From: Croceibacterium salegens
GTDB taxonomy: Bacteria; Pseudomonadota; Alphaproteobacteria; Sphingomonadales; Sphingomonadaceae
Assembly: GCF_009827435.1 (NCBI RefSeq)
Contig: NZ_WTYM01000036.1
Location: 62,001 to 126,000, forward strand
Reading direction: 5' to 3'
Length of the DNA: 64,000 nt
Below, piece by piece: positions 18,006 to 28,012 of the stretch (positions within the stretch are counted from its first letter, which is position 1; every line of letters begins with the position of its first letter). The notes beneath the pieces are model-generated. The model saw only the letters and a list, made by a program, of their open reading frames with translations, did not search any database and was not told where the DNA came from. The translations under genes were made by a program, and so were the position numbers.

Positions 18006-18487
18006 GTATCGCCCAGACCATCAAGGCGTTCACGCTGTGGGAATTCGTGAAGGCGCACGCTCTCACGCTGAAGTACTTCTTCAAGCCCAAGGCGACGATC
18101 AACTACCCGTTCGAGAAGAACCCGCTGAGCCCGCGCTTCCGCGGCGAGCATGCGCTGCGCCGCTATCCCAACGGCGAGGAGCGCTGCATCGCCTGCAAGC
18201 TGTGCGAGGCCGTGTGCCCGGCGCAAGCGATCACCATCGAAGCCGAACCGCGCGACGACGGCAGCCGTCGCACCACGCGCTACGACATCGACATGACCAA
18301 GTGCATCTACTGCGGCTTCTGCCAGGAAGCCTGCCCGGTGGATGCGATCGTCGAGGGGCCGAACTTCGAATACGCGACCGAAACGCGCGAGGAACTGCTC
18401 TACGACAAGACGAAACTTCTGGCCAACGGGGACAAGTGGGAGCGGGCGATCGCCGCGAACCTTGAAGCCGATGCGCCCTATCGCTAG
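18002..18487 (+). CDS. nuoI: NADH-quinone oxidoreductase subunit I
   Basis: 161 residues. NuoI (23 kDa) holds clusters N6a and N6b in two ferredoxin-type motifs: Cys62-65-68-72 ([11 protein letters not shown]) and Cys101-104-107-111 ([11 protein letters not shown]), both followed by Pro. The N-terminal amphipathic helices ([19 protein letters not shown]) tie it to the membrane. Length and motifs are normal for alphaproteobacteria. After its stop comes a 143-base gap with a palindromic repeat pair before nuoJ. Confidence 0.97.
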   Translation: MSIAQTIKAFTLWEFVKAHALTLKYFFKPKATINYPFEKNPLSPRFRGEHALRRYPNGEERCIACKLCEAVCPAQAITIEAEPRDDGSRRTTRYDIDMTKCIYCGFCQEACPVDAIVEGPNFEYATETREELLYDKTKLLANGDKWERAIAANLEADAPYR

Positions 18488-18523
18488 GCGGCGCGCGTGA
18501 CAGGGTTCCCTTCGATTTCAACC

Positions 18524-18616
18524 ACCGTCGCCCCTGCGAAGGCAGGGGCCCAGATAACGCACTGGGCTTGCATGACGACAGCTCATCTGGACCCCCGCCT
18601 GCGCGGGGGTGACGAT
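18524..18616. repeat. REP-like inverted repeat pair between nuoI and nuoJ
   Basis: Two units of about 32 bases face each other. Unit 1 (18524-18555) contains CCCCTGCGAAGGCAGGGG and ends CCCAGAT. Unit 2 (18585-18616) starts ATCTGGA and contains CCCCCGCCTGCGCGGGGG. Unit 2 matches the reverse complement of unit 1 with few changes, and each unit is itself a small hairpin. This is the layout of paired REP elements. It may stabilise or partly terminate the nuo transcript. Confidence 0.75.
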
Positions 18617-18630
18617 CTGGGGGGATTGGC

Positions 18631-19248
18631 ATGATCCACGCCATCGCCTTCTACCTGTTCGCCTTCATGGTCATCGCCAGCGCGGTGCTGGTCATTACCT
18701 CGCGCAACCCGGTGCACTCGGTGCTCTGGCTGATCCTCGCGTTCTTCAACGCGGCCGGCCTGATGGTGCTGGTCGGGGCCGAGTTCATCGCCATGCTGCT
18801 GGTCATCGTCTACGTCGGCGCGGTCGCGGTGCTGTTCCTGTTCGTCGTCATGATGCTCGACATCGATTTCGCCGAACTGCGATCCGGCTTCGTGAAGAAC
18901 TTCCCGCTCGGCATCGCCATCGCCATCGTCCTGCTGGCCGAGCTCGTGCTCGGCGCTGGCGCGTACAAGGCGGGGGCGCTCAAGCTCGGCACGCCCGACG
19001 GCACCGCCACGCCGCTGCCGGGTGAAAGCAACATCGAGAGCATCGGTGCGCTCCTATACGGGCAGTACCTGTTCCTGTTCGAAACCGCGGGCATCATCCT
19101 GCTGGTCGCGATGGTGGGCGCGATCGCGCTGACCTATCGCGGACGCAAGATGCAGCGGCCGCAGAACGTGACGAAGCAGGTCCGCCGCCGGCCGGAAGAG
19201 GCCGTGGTCAACACCAATCCCGGGGTCGGACAGGGGATCGAACTGTGA
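18631..19248 (+). CDS. nuoJ: NADH-quinone oxidoreductase subunit J
   Basis: 205 residues, five membrane helices. NuoJ lies between NuoH and the pump subunits. The start ATG 18631 gives [20 protein letters not shown] as helix 1, followed by the typical [54 protein letters not shown] region (about 26-80), which includes the pi-bulge helix. A longer polar loop ([19 protein letters not shown], about 118-137) precedes helix 5. The C-terminal tail is basic. The stop overlaps the nuoK GTG. Confidence 0.96.
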   Translation: MIHAIAFYLFAFMVIASAVLVITSRNPVHSVLWLILAFFNAAGLMVLVGAEFIAMLLVIVYVGAVAVLFLFVVMMLDIDFAELRSGFVKNFPLGIAIAIVLLAELVLGAGAYKAGALKLGTPDGTATPLPGESNIESIGALLYGQYLFLFETAGIILLVAMVGAIALTYRGRKMQRPQNVTKQVRRRPEEAVVNTNPGVGQGIEL

Positions 19249-19550
19249 TCGGCATCGAACACTATGTCGTCGTGAGCTCGATCCTGTTCGTGCTCGGCGT
19301 GCTCGGTATCTTCATCAACCGCAAGAACGTGATCGTCGTGCTGATGGCGATCGAGCTGATCCTGCTGGCGGTGAACATCAACCTCGTGGCCTTCAGCGCC
19401 TTCCTGCAGGACCTGACTGGGCAGATCTTCGCGATGTTCGTGCTGACCGTGGCCGCCGGCGAGGCTGCCATCGGGCTGGCGATCCTCGTCATCTACTTCC
19501 GTGACCGCGGCACCATCGCCGTCGACGACGTCAACCGGATGAAGGGATAA
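19245..19550 (+). CDS. nuoK: NADH-quinone oxidoreductase subunit K
   Basis: 101 residues, three membrane helices, MrpC-like. The two proton-path Glu residues are visible in [17 protein letters not shown] and [15 protein letters not shown]. Start GTG 19245 overlaps the nuoJ stop by 4 bases. It ends in [16 protein letters not shown], the usual tail. Four bases separate it from nuoL. Confidence 0.96.
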   Translation: MIGIEHYVVVSSILFVLGVLGIFINRKNVIVVLMAIELILLAVNINLVAFSAFLQDLTGQIFAMFVLTVAAGEAAIGLAILVIYFRDRGTIAVDDVNRMKG

Positions 19551-19554
19551 CCCG

Positions 19555-21594
19555 GTGTCATCCTCCATCCTGATCATCGTTTTCGCGCCGCTGCTGGCTG
19601 CCATCGTGGCCGGCTTGGGCAACCGCGCGCTCGGCAACTTCCCGTCCAAGCTCATCACCACCGGCGGCCTGTTCCTGTCGGCGGCGCTGTCGTGGCCGAT
19701 CTTCATCGAGCACCTCGGCGGCGACGTCCCGGCGACGGTCACCCCCGTCCTGCAGTGGGTCCATTCGGGCACGCTCACCTTCGACTGGGCGCTGCGCGTC
19801 GACACGCTGACTGCGGTCATGCTGGTGGTCATCACCACCGTCTCTGCGCTCGTCCACCTCTATAGCTGGGGCTACATGGAGGAGGACCCGGACCAGCCGC
19901 GGTTCTTCGCCTATCTCAGCCTGTTCACCTTCGCGATGCTGATGCTCGTGACGGCGGACAACCTGGTACAGATGTTCTTCGGCTGGGAAGGCGTCGGTCT
20001 CGCCAGCTACCTGCTGATCGGCTTCTGGTTCCGCAAGCCGAGCGCCAACGCAGCAGCGATCAAGGCCTTCGTGGTCAACCGCGTCGGCGACCTCGGCTTC
20101 ATGCTCGGCATCTTCGGCACCTACCTCGTCTTCCAGACGACCTCAATCCCCGAGATTCTCGCCGCTGCCCCGGCGATGAAGGGCGCGAGCACGATCGGCT
20201 TCCTCGGCCACCGCTTCGACACGATGACGATCCTGTGCCTGCTGCTGTTCATCGGCGCGATGGGCAAGTCGGCGCAGCTCGGGCTCCACACCTGGCTTCC
20301 CGACGCGATGGAAGGTCCGACCCCGGTTTCCGCTCTGATCCACGCCGCGACGATGGTCACCGCGGGCGTGTTCATGGTCTGCCGCCTGTCGCCGATGTTC
20401 GAGGCCGCGCCGGTGGCGCTGACCTTCGTCACCTTCATCGGCGCCGCGACCTGTTTCTTCGCCGCGACGATCGGCACGACGCAGTGGGACATCAAGCGGG
20501 TCATCGCCTATTCGACCTGTTCGCAGCTCGGCTACATGTTCTTCGCTGCGGGCGTCGGCGCTTATGGCGCGGCGATGTTCCACCTGTTCACGCACGCCTT
20601 CTTCAAGGCGCTGCTGTTCCTCGGGGCCGGCTCGGTCATCCATGCCATGCACCACGAGCAAGACATGCGGTATTACGGCGGTCTTCGCAGGGAGATCCCG
20701 CTCACCTTCTACGCCATGCTGGCAGGCACGCTGGCGATCACCGGCGTCGGCATCTACTGGCTTCACGCGGGCTTTGCCGGCTTCCACTCGAAGGACGCGA
20801 TACTGGAAGCAGCCTTCGCCAGCGGCTCCGAGATGGGGCGGTCGGCCTTCTTCATTGGCGCGTTCGCCGCGTTGCTGACCAGCTTCTATTCCTGGCGCCT
20901 GATGTTCCTCACGTTCTGGGGCAAGGCGCGTTGGGCCGACAGCGAGCACATCCAGCATGCCGTCCACGGCCATCACGAAAGTCCTGACGAGGAACATGGC
21001 GACACCGCCCATGCCGAGGTGCGTCCGCACGAAGGCACTGCCGGATATCATCCGCATGAGAGCCCGTTGACCATGACGGTTCCGCTGGTGGCGCTCTCGA
21101 TCGGAGCGATCTTTGCCGGCTGGGTCTTCAGCCCCTATTTCCTTGAGAGCGAGGCCTTCTGGAACGGCGCGATCGCCTACAACGAACACCTTATGCACGC
21201 GATGCACGAGGTGCCGCTGTGGGTGAAGCTGTCGGCGACCATCGTCATGCTGCTCGGCCTGTTCGGTGCGTGGCTGGCCTACATCAAGGACACCTCGATC
21301 CCGCACAAGGTCGCGACCCAGCTCGGCCCGGTCTACAGGTTCCTCTACAACAAGTGGTACTTCGACGAGATCTACGACTTCATCTTCGTGAAGCCGGCGT
21401 TCTGGCTCGGTCGCCTGTTCTGGCAGAAGGGTGACGTCGGCATCATCGACCGCTTCGGCCCCAACGGCGCGGCCTGGGTGGTCGAGAAGGGCTCGGTCGT
21501 CGCCAGGCGCTTCCAGTCCGGATATCTCACCAGCTACGCGCTGATCATGCTTGTCGGCCTTGTCGCCGCAGTAACCTGGGTGATGGCGCAGTGA
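19555..21594 (+). CDS. nuoL: NADH-quinone oxidoreductase subunit L
   Basis: 679 residues from GTG 19555. NuoL is the distal antiporter-like proton pump with the long lateral helix. Core motifs are seen: [23 protein letters not shown] (about 138-160), [31 protein letters not shown] (about 238-268), [20 protein letters not shown] and [23 protein letters not shown]. An unusual His-rich polar loop lies at about 463-503 ([20 protein letters not shown] and onward), between two helices. The C-terminal anchor helix region follows. The stop overlaps nuoM. Confidence 0.96.
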   Translation: MSSSILIIVFAPLLAAIVAGLGNRALGNFPSKLITTGGLFLSAALSWPIFIEHLGGDVPATVTPVLQWVHSGTLTFDWALRVDTLTAVMLVVITTVSALVHLYSWGYMEEDPDQPRFFAYLSLFTFAMLMLVTADNLVQMFFGWEGVGLASYLLIGFWFRKPSANAAAIKAFVVNRVGDLGFMLGIFGTYLVFQTTSIPEILAAAPAMKGASTIGFLGHRFDTMTILCLLLFIGAMGKSAQLGLHTWLPDAMEGPTPVSALIHAATMVTAGVFMVCRLSPMFEAAPVALTFVTFIGAATCFFAATIGTTQWDIKRVIAYSTCSQLGYMFFAAGVGAYGAAMFHLFTHAFFKALLFLGAGSVIHAMHHEQDMRYYGGLRREIPLTFYAMLAGTLAITGVGIYWLHAGFAGFHSKDAILEAAFASGSEMGRSAFFIGAFAALLTSFYSWRLMFLTFWGKARWADSEHIQHAVHGHHESPDEEHGDTAHAEVRPHEGTAGYHPHESPLTMTVPLVALSIGAIFAGWVFSPYFLESEAFWNGAIAYNEHLMHAMHEVPLWVKLSATIVMLLGLFGAWLAYIKDTSIPHKVATQLGPVYRFLYNKWYFDEIYDFIFVKPAFWLGRLFWQKGDVGIIDRFGPNGAAWVVEKGSVVARRFQSGYLTSYALIMLVGLVAAVTWVMAQ

Positions 21595-23123
21595 GCGGCT
21601 TTCCGATCCTTTCCGTAATGCTCCTCGTGCCGCTCGTCGGCGCGCTGGCCTGCCTGTTTTCCGAGGCGAAGGCCGCGCGCATGATCGCGCTCGTCGCGAC
21701 GCTGGCCGACCTCGCTCTCGGCATCGTGCTGTGGGCGAACTACGACATCGGCGGGGCGCAGTGGCAGTTCACCGAACGGGCCCCGATCTTCGCCAGTTTC
21801 CAGTACGCGCTGGGCATCGACGGCATCGCGCTGATGCTGATTATCCTGTCGGTCTTCCTCATGCCGATCTGCATCGGCGCGAGCTGGGATTCGATCACCA
21901 AGCGCGTGGGCGAATACATGGCGGCGTTCCTGTTCATGGAAACGCTGATGATCGGCGTGTTCTGCGCGCAGGACCTGTACCTGTTCTACATCTTCTTCGA
22001 AGCCGGCCTGATCCCGATGTACCTGATCATCGGCATCTGGGGCGGGGACAACCGGATATACGCCAGCTACAAGTTCTTCCTCTACACGCTGCTCGGCTCG
22101 GTCCTGATGCTGATCGCCATGCTATGGATGGTGAACGAGGCCAGCACGACCGACATCCCGACGCTGATGGCCTACGACTTCCCGCCGGAAGCGCAGACCT
22201 GGCTGTTCCTCGCCTTCTTCGCCAGCTTTGCGGTGAAGATGCCGATGTGGCCGGTGCACACCTGGCTGCCCGACGCGCACGTCCAGGCGCCGACCGCAGG
22301 CTCGGTCATCCTGGCCGGCGTGTTGCTGAAGATGGGCGGGTACGGCTTCATCCGCTTCAGCCTGCCGATGTTCCCCGAGGCTTCGCTGCAGTTCGTGTGG
22401 CTGATCTGGGGCCTCTCGATGGTCGCGGTGGTGCTCACAAGCCTGATCGCGCTGGTCCAGCACGACATGAAGAAGCTGATCGCCTATTCCTCGGTCGCGC
22501 ACATGGCGATCGTCACCGTGGGCCTGTTCGCCTTCAACGTGCAGGGCCTCGAAGGCGCAATGATGGTCATGCTGAGCCACGGCCTCGTCTCGGGCGCGCT
22601 GTTCCTCTGCGTCGGCGTGATCTACGACCGCCTGCATACCCGCGAGATTTCGCGCTACGGCGGCCTGTCGATCAACATGCCCAAGTACGCGCTGTTCTTC
22701 ATGCTGTTCACGATGGCCAGCGTCGGCCTGCCGGGGACCAGCGGCTTCGTCGCCGAGTTTCTCAGCCTCGCGGGCATCTACCAGGCCAACACCGTGGTGA
22801 CCGCGGTCTGCGCGACCGGCATCATTCTCGGCGCGGCCTACATGCTCTACCTCTACCGCCGCGTGGCCTTTGGCGAACAGAAGAACGCCGATGCCGCCGC
22901 CATGCCCGACCTCAACCTGCGCGAATGGCTGATGCTCGGCCCGATCGCCGCCGGCGTCCTGTGGATGGGCGTCTATCCGGAAAGTTTCCTCGCCCCGATG
23001 CGCCAGGACATCGCCGCGCTCGACGCGCGCCTCGCCCGTGTGAAGCCGGCGGGGGATTCGCTGCTCAAGATCGGTAAACCGGCCCCGGCTGCAGAAGCCG
23101 CCGCGCACGAGGGAGCCCACTGA
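21591..23123 (+). CDS. nuoM: NADH-quinone oxidoreductase subunit M
   Basis: 510 residues from GTG 21591, overlapping the nuoL stop. NuoM is the middle antiporter-like proton pump, about 14 membrane helices. Seen: [25 protein letters not shown] (about 127-151, with the key Glu), [37 protein letters not shown] (about 218-254, with conserved Lys and His) and [15 protein letters not shown]. The tail ends in an Ala/His-rich stretch ([14 protein letters not shown]). The stop overlaps nuoN (TGATG). Confidence 0.96.
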   Translation: MSGFPILSVMLLVPLVGALACLFSEAKAARMIALVATLADLALGIVLWANYDIGGAQWQFTERAPIFASFQYALGIDGIALMLIILSVFLMPICIGASWDSITKRVGEYMAAFLFMETLMIGVFCAQDLYLFYIFFEAGLIPMYLIIGIWGGDNRIYASYKFFLYTLLGSVLMLIAMLWMVNEASTTDIPTLMAYDFPPEAQTWLFLAFFASFAVKMPMWPVHTWLPDAHVQAPTAGSVILAGVLLKMGGYGFIRFSLPMFPEASLQFVWLIWGLSMVAVVLTSLIALVQHDMKKLIAYSSVAHMAIVTVGLFAFNVQGLEGAMMVMLSHGLVSGALFLCVGVIYDRLHTREISRYGGLSINMPKYALFFMLFTMASVGLPGTSGFVAEFLSLAGIYQANTVVTAVCATGIILGAAYMLYLYRRVAFGEQKNADAAAMPDLNLREWLMLGPIAAGVLWMGVYPESFLAPMRQDIAALDARLARVKPAGDSLLKIGKPAPAAEAAAHEGAH

Positions 23124-24586
23124 TGGACTTCCAGGCATCGCTCGCGTTGATCGCGCCCGAAATCCTGCTCTCGCTGAGCGGGCTGGCGTTGCTGCTGGTC
23201 GCCGCATGGGTTGGCGACAAGGCCAGCCGGCTGATCTCGATCCTGTCGTGCGTCGCGCTCGGCGGGGCGTTCTTCCTTGTCGCGCCTGCCGTGTGCGGCG
23301 GCGCGCTCGGCCCGGACACGATGGCGTTCGGTGGACAGTTCACCGCCGACGCCTTTGCCGGTCTCGCCAAGCTGATGATCTACGCCGCCGCGGGCGCCGC
23401 ACTGGTGATCGCCCCGGCGTTCTTCGAGCGCTTCAACATGATGCGCGCCGAATATCCGATCCTCGTGCTCTTCGCCGCGCTCGGCATGGGCATCATGGTC
23501 TCGGCGACGAACCTGCTGACGCTCTACGTCGGCCTCGAGCTCAACAGCCTCGCCGCCTATGTGCTGGCGTCGTTCCTGCGGACCGACGGACGATCGGCGG
23601 AAGCGGGCCTCAAGTACTTCGTGCTCGGCGCGCTCGCCTCGGGCATCCTGCTGTTCGGCATGAGCCTGACATACGGCTTCACCGGCACCACCAGCTTCGA
23701 CGGCATCCGCGCCGCGTTGTCGGGAGGCATGACCACCGGCGCGCTGTTCGGCGTGACGTTCATGCTCGCCGGCCTCGCTTTCAAGATCAGCGCCGTGCCG
23801 TTCCACATGTGGACCCCCGACGTCTACGAAGGCGCGCCGACGCCGGTCACCGCGTTCTTCGCAAGCGCGCCCAAGGTTGCGGCGATCGCGCTTTCGGCAC
23901 GCGTCGCGCTCGACGCTTTCGGGCCGCAGTGGCTGGCCTGGCAGCAGATCGTCGTCTTCGCCGCGATTGCATCGATCGTGGTCGGCGCATTGGGCGCGAT
24001 CGGACAGGCCAACATCAAGCGGCTGCTCGCCTATTCCTCGATCAACAACGTCGGCTTCATCCTCATCGGCCTTGCCGCCGCGACGCAGGCGGGTGCCAGC
24101 GCGATGCTGGTCTACCTCGCGATCTACGTCGCCATGACCGTCGGCAGCTTTGTCGCCGTGCTGATGCTCAAGGACGCCGAGGGCAACTACGTCGAAGGCA
24201 TCGCCGACCTCGCGGGCCTTTCACGCACCCAGCCGTTGCTGGCGCTGTGCCTTGCCATGATGATGTTCAGCCTCGCCGGCATCCCGCCCTTGTTCGGCTT
24301 CTGGGGCAAATTCGTGGTCTTTCAGGCAGCGGTGCAGGCCGACCTCGTGCCGCTCGCCGCGCTCGGTATCGCGGCCAGCGTGATCGGCGCGTTCTACTAC
24401 ATCAAGATCGTCAAGGTAATGTACTTCGACGAACCCGCAGGGACGGTCACCGGCAAGAGCGACTGGGCGCACTGGGCGCTTTTGGCGATCAGCGCCGTCG
24501 CGGTCTCGCCGCTCGGCTACCTGCTGACCAAGTGGTTGGGCGCTCTTGCGGATGGCGCGGCCGCCGCGCTGTTCCACGCCGCTTGA
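23123..24586 (+). CDS. nuoN: NADH-quinone oxidoreductase subunit N
   Basis: 487 residues. NuoN is the proximal antiporter-like proton pump. Seen: NLLTLYVGLELNSLAAYVLASF (about 131-152, with the conserved Glu), LAGLAFKISAVPFHMWTPDVYEGAPTPVTAFFA (about 215-247) and QANIKRLLAYSSINNVGFIL. Start ATG 23123 overlaps the nuoM stop. The end TTGA overlaps the birA start, linking complex I to the downstream metabolic genes. Confidence 0.96.
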   Translation: MDFQASLALIAPEILLSLSGLALLLVAAWVGDKASRLISILSCVALGGAFFLVAPAVCGGALGPDTMAFGGQFTADAFAGLAKLMIYAAAGAALVIAPAFFERFNMMRAEYPILVLFAALGMGIMVSATNLLTLYVGLELNSLAAYVLASFLRTDGRSAEAGLKYFVLGALASGILLFGMSLTYGFTGTTSFDGIRAALSGGMTTGALFGVTFMLAGLAFKISAVPFHMWTPDVYEGAPTPVTAFFASAPKVAAIALSARVALDAFGPQWLAWQQIVVFAAIASIVVGALGAIGQANIKRLLAYSSINNVGFILIGLAAATQAGASAMLVYLAIYVAMTVGSFVAVLMLKDAEGNYVEGIADLAGLSRTQPLLALCLAMMMFSLAGIPPLFGFWGKFVVFQAAVQADLVPLAALGIAASVIGAFYYIKIVKVMYFDEPAGTVTGKSDWAHWALLAISAVAVSPLGYLLTKWLGALADGAAAALFHAA

Positions 24587-25296
24587 TCCGCACGGTCCCC
24601 GAAACAGGCTCCACCAACGCCGACCTGCTTGCCCGGATCGCGGCAGGCGAGCGCATTCCCGAGGGCGATTGGCTGGTCGCCGACCGCCAGACCAGTGGAC
24701 GCGGGCGGCAGGGACACGTGTGGTTCGACGGGGCGGGCAACTTCATGGGTTCGACCGTGGTCCATCTCGGCGCGCACGATCCCGCGGCGCCGGGGCTCTC
24801 GTTCGTAGCGGCCCTGGCGGTCTACGAGACAGTCCTGCCGCATATCGCCCAGCCGCACGACCTGATGCTCAAGTGGCCCAACGACGTGCTTGCGCGAGGC
24901 GCGAAGCTGTGTGGGCTGCTGCTCGAACGGGAGGGTGACAGCGCGGTGGTCGGTATCGGCGTAAACCTCGTTTCGGCCCCGCAAATCGAGGGCGTGAGGA
25001 CATGCTCGCTGGCGGACTTCGGGCCCGCTCCCTCGCGCGATGCCTTTGCGGCAGATCTCGCCGTGAGTTTCGACCGAGAACTTGGCCGCTGGCGGCAGTT
25101 CGGGCTCGAGCCGCTGCTGAACCGCTGGCGTGCCGCCGCTCACCCGCCGGGTACGTCGCTGAGGGTGCGCGGGGCAGACGGAACAGCCGTTTCTGGCACC
25201 TTCGACGGCCTCGAACCCGATGGCGCGCTGCGGCTACGCTTGGAAGACGGCACCATCCGGCCTATCCACGCCGGCGACGTCTTGCTGGAAGGATAG
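24583..25296 (+). CDS. birA: biotin--[acetyl-CoA-carboxylase] ligase
   Basis: 237 residues from TTG 24583, which overlaps the nuoN stop (TTGA); no ATG fits before the first motif. BirA activates biotin with ATP and attaches it to the carboxyl-carrier protein of acetyl-CoA carboxylase. Motifs are in order: TVPETGSTNADLLARI, the ATP/biotin loop DRQTSGRGRQGHVWFD (about 29-44), LMLKWPNDVLARGAKLCGLLLE (about 90-111) and VVGIGVNLVS. There is no N-terminal DNA-binding domain, so this is the single-function type. Cytoplasmic. Confidence 0.93.
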   Translation: MIRTVPETGSTNADLLARIAAGERIPEGDWLVADRQTSGRGRQGHVWFDGAGNFMGSTVVHLGAHDPAAPGLSFVAALAVYETVLPHIAQPHDLMLKWPNDVLARGAKLCGLLLEREGDSAVVGIGVNLVSAPQIEGVRTCSLADFGPAPSRDAFAADLAVSFDRELGRWRQFGLEPLLNRWRAAAHPPGTSLRVRGADGTAVSGTFDGLEPDGALRLRLEDGTIRPIHAGDVLLEG

Positions 25297-25299
25297 GCA

Positions 25300-26073
25300 A
25301 TGCTGCTCGCGGTCGATGTCGGCAACACCAACGTGGTCTTCGCCCTGATGGAGGGGCGCCGCATCCGCACGCGCTGGCGCATCGCCACCGACCCGCGCCG
25401 CACGGGCGACGAATACGCCGTCTGGCTGGCGCAGCTGATGGCCATGGAGGGGATCGAACGGGCCGAGGTCAAGGCGATGATCGTCTCGACCGTCGTCCCG
25501 CGCGCACGCCACAACCTTGAGGTGCTGGGCGAGAAGTATTTCGGTGTCACACCGAGCTTCGCGGGCGAGGGCGGTTGGTCCATCGCCATCGACGTCGACG
25601 AGCCGCACACCTTGGGCGCCGACCGCGCCGTCAACGCCATCGCCGCGCACGCCAGGCATCCGGGCGACCTCATCGTCATCGACTTCGGCACCGCGACAAC
25701 CTTCGACGTGGTCGACTTCAACGGCACGTACAAGGGCGGGATCATCGCACCGGGCATCAACCTCTCGCTCGATGCGCTGGTCAACAACACCGCCAAGCTG
25801 CCGCGCATTGCGATCGAGGACCCGCATTCCGACAGCGTGATCGGCCGCAACACCGAGGAGCAGATGCTGATCGGGGTGTTCTGGGGCTATGTGGCGATGA
25901 TGGAGGGCTTGATTGCCCGCCTGCGTGTGGAGATCGGCCGCCCGGCAATGGTCGTCGCCACCGGCGGCCTCTCGATCCTCTTCGACAAGCACACCGAGAT
26001 CTTCGACTACGTCGATGCCGACCTGACACTGGAAGGCCTCGCCATCATCGCGGAGCAGGCAGGCACCGCGTGA
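25300..26073 (+). CDS. coaX: type III pantothenate kinase
   Basis: 257 residues. CoaX phosphorylates pantothenate, the first step of CoA synthesis. Seen: the P-loop-like [14 protein letters not shown] with Asp6, [16 protein letters not shown] (about 101-116) and [27 protein letters not shown] (about 127-153), the signature of type III enzymes. It starts 3 bases after birA and its stop overlaps the rnj start (GTGA). The birA-coaX-rnj order is typical of alphaproteobacteria. Confidence 0.95.
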   Translation: MLLAVDVGNTNVVFALMEGRRIRTRWRIATDPRRTGDEYAVWLAQLMAMEGIERAEVKAMIVSTVVPRARHNLEVLGEKYFGVTPSFAGEGGWSIAIDVDEPHTLGADRAVNAIAAHARHPGDLIVIDFGTATTFDVVDFNGTYKGGIIAPGINLSLDALVNNTAKLPRIAIEDPHSDSVIGRNTEEQMLIGVFWGYVAMMEGLIARLRVEIGRPAMVVATGGLSILFDKHTEIFDYVDADLTLEGLAIIAEQAGTA

Positions 26074-27722
26074 AGAAGGATTTCACTCCCGAAGACGAAT
26101 TGCTGTTCCTGGCGCTCGGCGGATCGGGCGAGATCGGCATGAACGTCAACCTCTACGGCTGTCGAGGCAAGTGGCTGATGGTCGACCTCGGCATGACCTT
26201 CAGCGGTGAGGAATATCCGGGCATCGACCTCGTCTTTGCCGACCTGGAATTCATCGAAGACCGCCGTGAAGACCTGCTCGGCGTAGTCCTGACCCACGCC
26301 CATGAGGACCACATCGGCGCGGTCCCCTACTTCGCCGAGGAACTGGGCGTACCGCTCTACGCCACCCCGTTCACCGCCGACCTCGTGCGCCGCAAGCTCG
26401 AGGAAGCGGGCATCGCCGGCAAGGTCGAACTCAACGTGATCGAGGAAGACCACGGCTCGTTCGAGATCGGCCCGTTCGCAGTCACCTACATCCCGCTCGC
26501 CCACTCGATCGCCGAGGGCAACGCGCTGCTGATCGACACCCCGCTGGGCCGGGTGTTCCACACCGGCGACTGGAAGCTCGACGACGAACCGCTGATCGGC
26601 GAACCGGCGACCGACGAGGAACTGGCCGAGATCGGCGATGAGGGCGTCCTCGCGCTGGTCTGCGATTCGACTAACGTCTTCAACCCGGTCCCTTCGGGCA
26701 GCGAGGGTGCGGTCTATCGCGGCCTGCTTGAGGAAGTGCAGAAGCATTCCGGCAAACGCGTGCTGGTCACAACCTTCGCCTCCAACGTGGCGCGGCTGCA
26801 GACGCTTGGCCACGTGGCGGAGGAGACAGGGCGCAGGCTTTGCGTTGCCGGGCGATCGCTCGACCGGATAATCGAGGTGGCCCAGGACAACGGCTACCTG
26901 CAGCACTTCCCGCCGCTGGTCGATTTCGACACCGCGATGGGGCTGCCGCGCGGGCAGGTCCTGATCCTCGCCACCGGCGGGCAGGGCGAACCGCGTGCGG
27001 CGCTGGCCCGCATTGCCGAGGACAGCCACCCCATCAGCCTCACCGAAGGCGACGTGGTGCTTTTTTCCAGCCGCCAGATCCCCGGCAATGAACTCTCCAT
27101 CGGGCGGGTGCAGAATCGGCTCGCCGAGCGCGGCATCGTGATGGTCACCGACCGGCAGAGCGAGATCCACGTTTCCGGCCACCCCGGTCGGCCCGAACTC
27201 GAAGCGCTCTATGGCTGGCTGCGGCCCGATATCCTGGTGCCGGTTCATGGCGAAATCCGGCATATGCAGGAGCAGGTCCGGCTCGGCGAGGGCAACGGGA
27301 TCGAGCACTGCGTGTTCCAGCAGAACGGCGACATCGTGCGACTAGCGCCGGGCGTGCCATCGCGGCTCGCGCAGGTCAGGGCAGGGCGGCTCGTGCTCGA
27401 TGGCGAGATCATCGTCCCGGCCGACGGCGAGGCGGTTGTAATGCGGCGGCGTCTGGCGCGCGACGGGATGTTGCTCGTGGTGCTCGATGCGGCGGGACGT
27501 CCACAGGTCGAGGGCTACGGCCTTCCGCTCGACGAGGACTACGACGCCTTCATCGAGGAAGCGCGGGACGATATCGTCGACGCCCTCAAGCGGCTCAAGG
27601 GCGCGCAGGTGCGCGACCGCGAGCTGGTGATGGAAACGGCCCGGCTCGCTGCCCGCCGCGCGGCGCAGCGCTGGTCGGGCAAGAAGCCGCAGACGCGGGT
27701 CATACTTGTAGGCGACGACTGA
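26070..27722 (+). CDS. rnj: ribonuclease J
   Basis: 550 residues from GTG 26070. RNase J is a metallo-beta-lactamase/beta-CASP nuclease with 5'-3' exo- and endonuclease activity in RNA decay. The zinc motif is intact: [10 protein letters not shown] with His76, His78, Asp80 and His81. Also seen: [11 protein letters not shown], the beta-CASP part ([25 protein letters not shown]) and [15 protein letters not shown] with the late zinc-site His. The C-terminal domain (about 460-550) is present. The overlap with coaX suggests co-expression. Confidence 0.95.
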   Translation: MKKDFTPEDELLFLALGGSGEIGMNVNLYGCRGKWLMVDLGMTFSGEEYPGIDLVFADLEFIEDRREDLLGVVLTHAHEDHIGAVPYFAEELGVPLYATPFTADLVRRKLEEAGIAGKVELNVIEEDHGSFEIGPFAVTYIPLAHSIAEGNALLIDTPLGRVFHTGDWKLDDEPLIGEPATDEELAEIGDEGVLALVCDSTNVFNPVPSGSEGAVYRGLLEEVQKHSGKRVLVTTFASNVARLQTLGHVAEETGRRLCVAGRSLDRIIEVAQDNGYLQHFPPLVDFDTAMGLPRGQVLILATGGQGEPRAALARIAEDSHPISLTEGDVVLFSSRQIPGNELSIGRVQNRLAERGIVMVTDRQSEIHVSGHPGRPELEALYGWLRPDILVPVHGEIRHMQEQVRLGEGNGIEHCVFQQNGDIVRLAPGVPSRLAQVRAGRLVLDGEIIVPADGEAVVMRRRLARDGMLLVVLDAAGRPQVEGYGLPLDEDYDAFIEEARDDIVDALKRLKGAQVRDRELVMETARLAARRAAQRWSGKKPQTRVILVGDD

Positions 27723-28012
27723 TGCAGTGGACCTCGATTCTCGCGATCTACTGTCTCGTCTGGGTGATGAGCGCGTTCATCATGCTGCCGCTCGGCATAC
27801 GGACGCATGATGAACTGGGCGAGGAGAAGACCGCGGGGCAGGCCGACAGTGCGCCGGCCAACTTCCGCCCGGGCAGGGTGGCCGTACGCGCGACGATTCT
27901 TGCCGCGCTGCTGACGTCCCTGTTCGTCGCCAACTACATCTACGGCTGGGTGGTGGTCGACGATCTCAACTTCGTCACGCCGGTCCTTACGGTCGAAAGC
28001 TCGGGAAACTAG
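27722..28012 (+). CDS. DUF1467 family membrane protein
   Basis: 96 residues, two membrane helices: about 4-24 (TSILAIYCLVWVMSAFIMLPLGI) and about 58-80 (TILAALLTSLFVANYIYGWVVV). Between them are the RTHDELGEE and ADSAPANFRPG loops typical of DUF1467, a short alphaproteobacterial family of unknown function that usually lies near rnj or proS. Start ATG 27722 overlaps the rnj stop (TGATG). Its stop overlaps the convergent gene end at 28009 by 4 bases. Confidence 0.9.
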   Translation: MQWTSILAIYCLVWVMSAFIMLPLGIRTHDELGEEKTAGQADSAPANFRPGRVAVRATILAALLTSLFVANYIYGWVVVDDLNFVTPVLTVESSGN

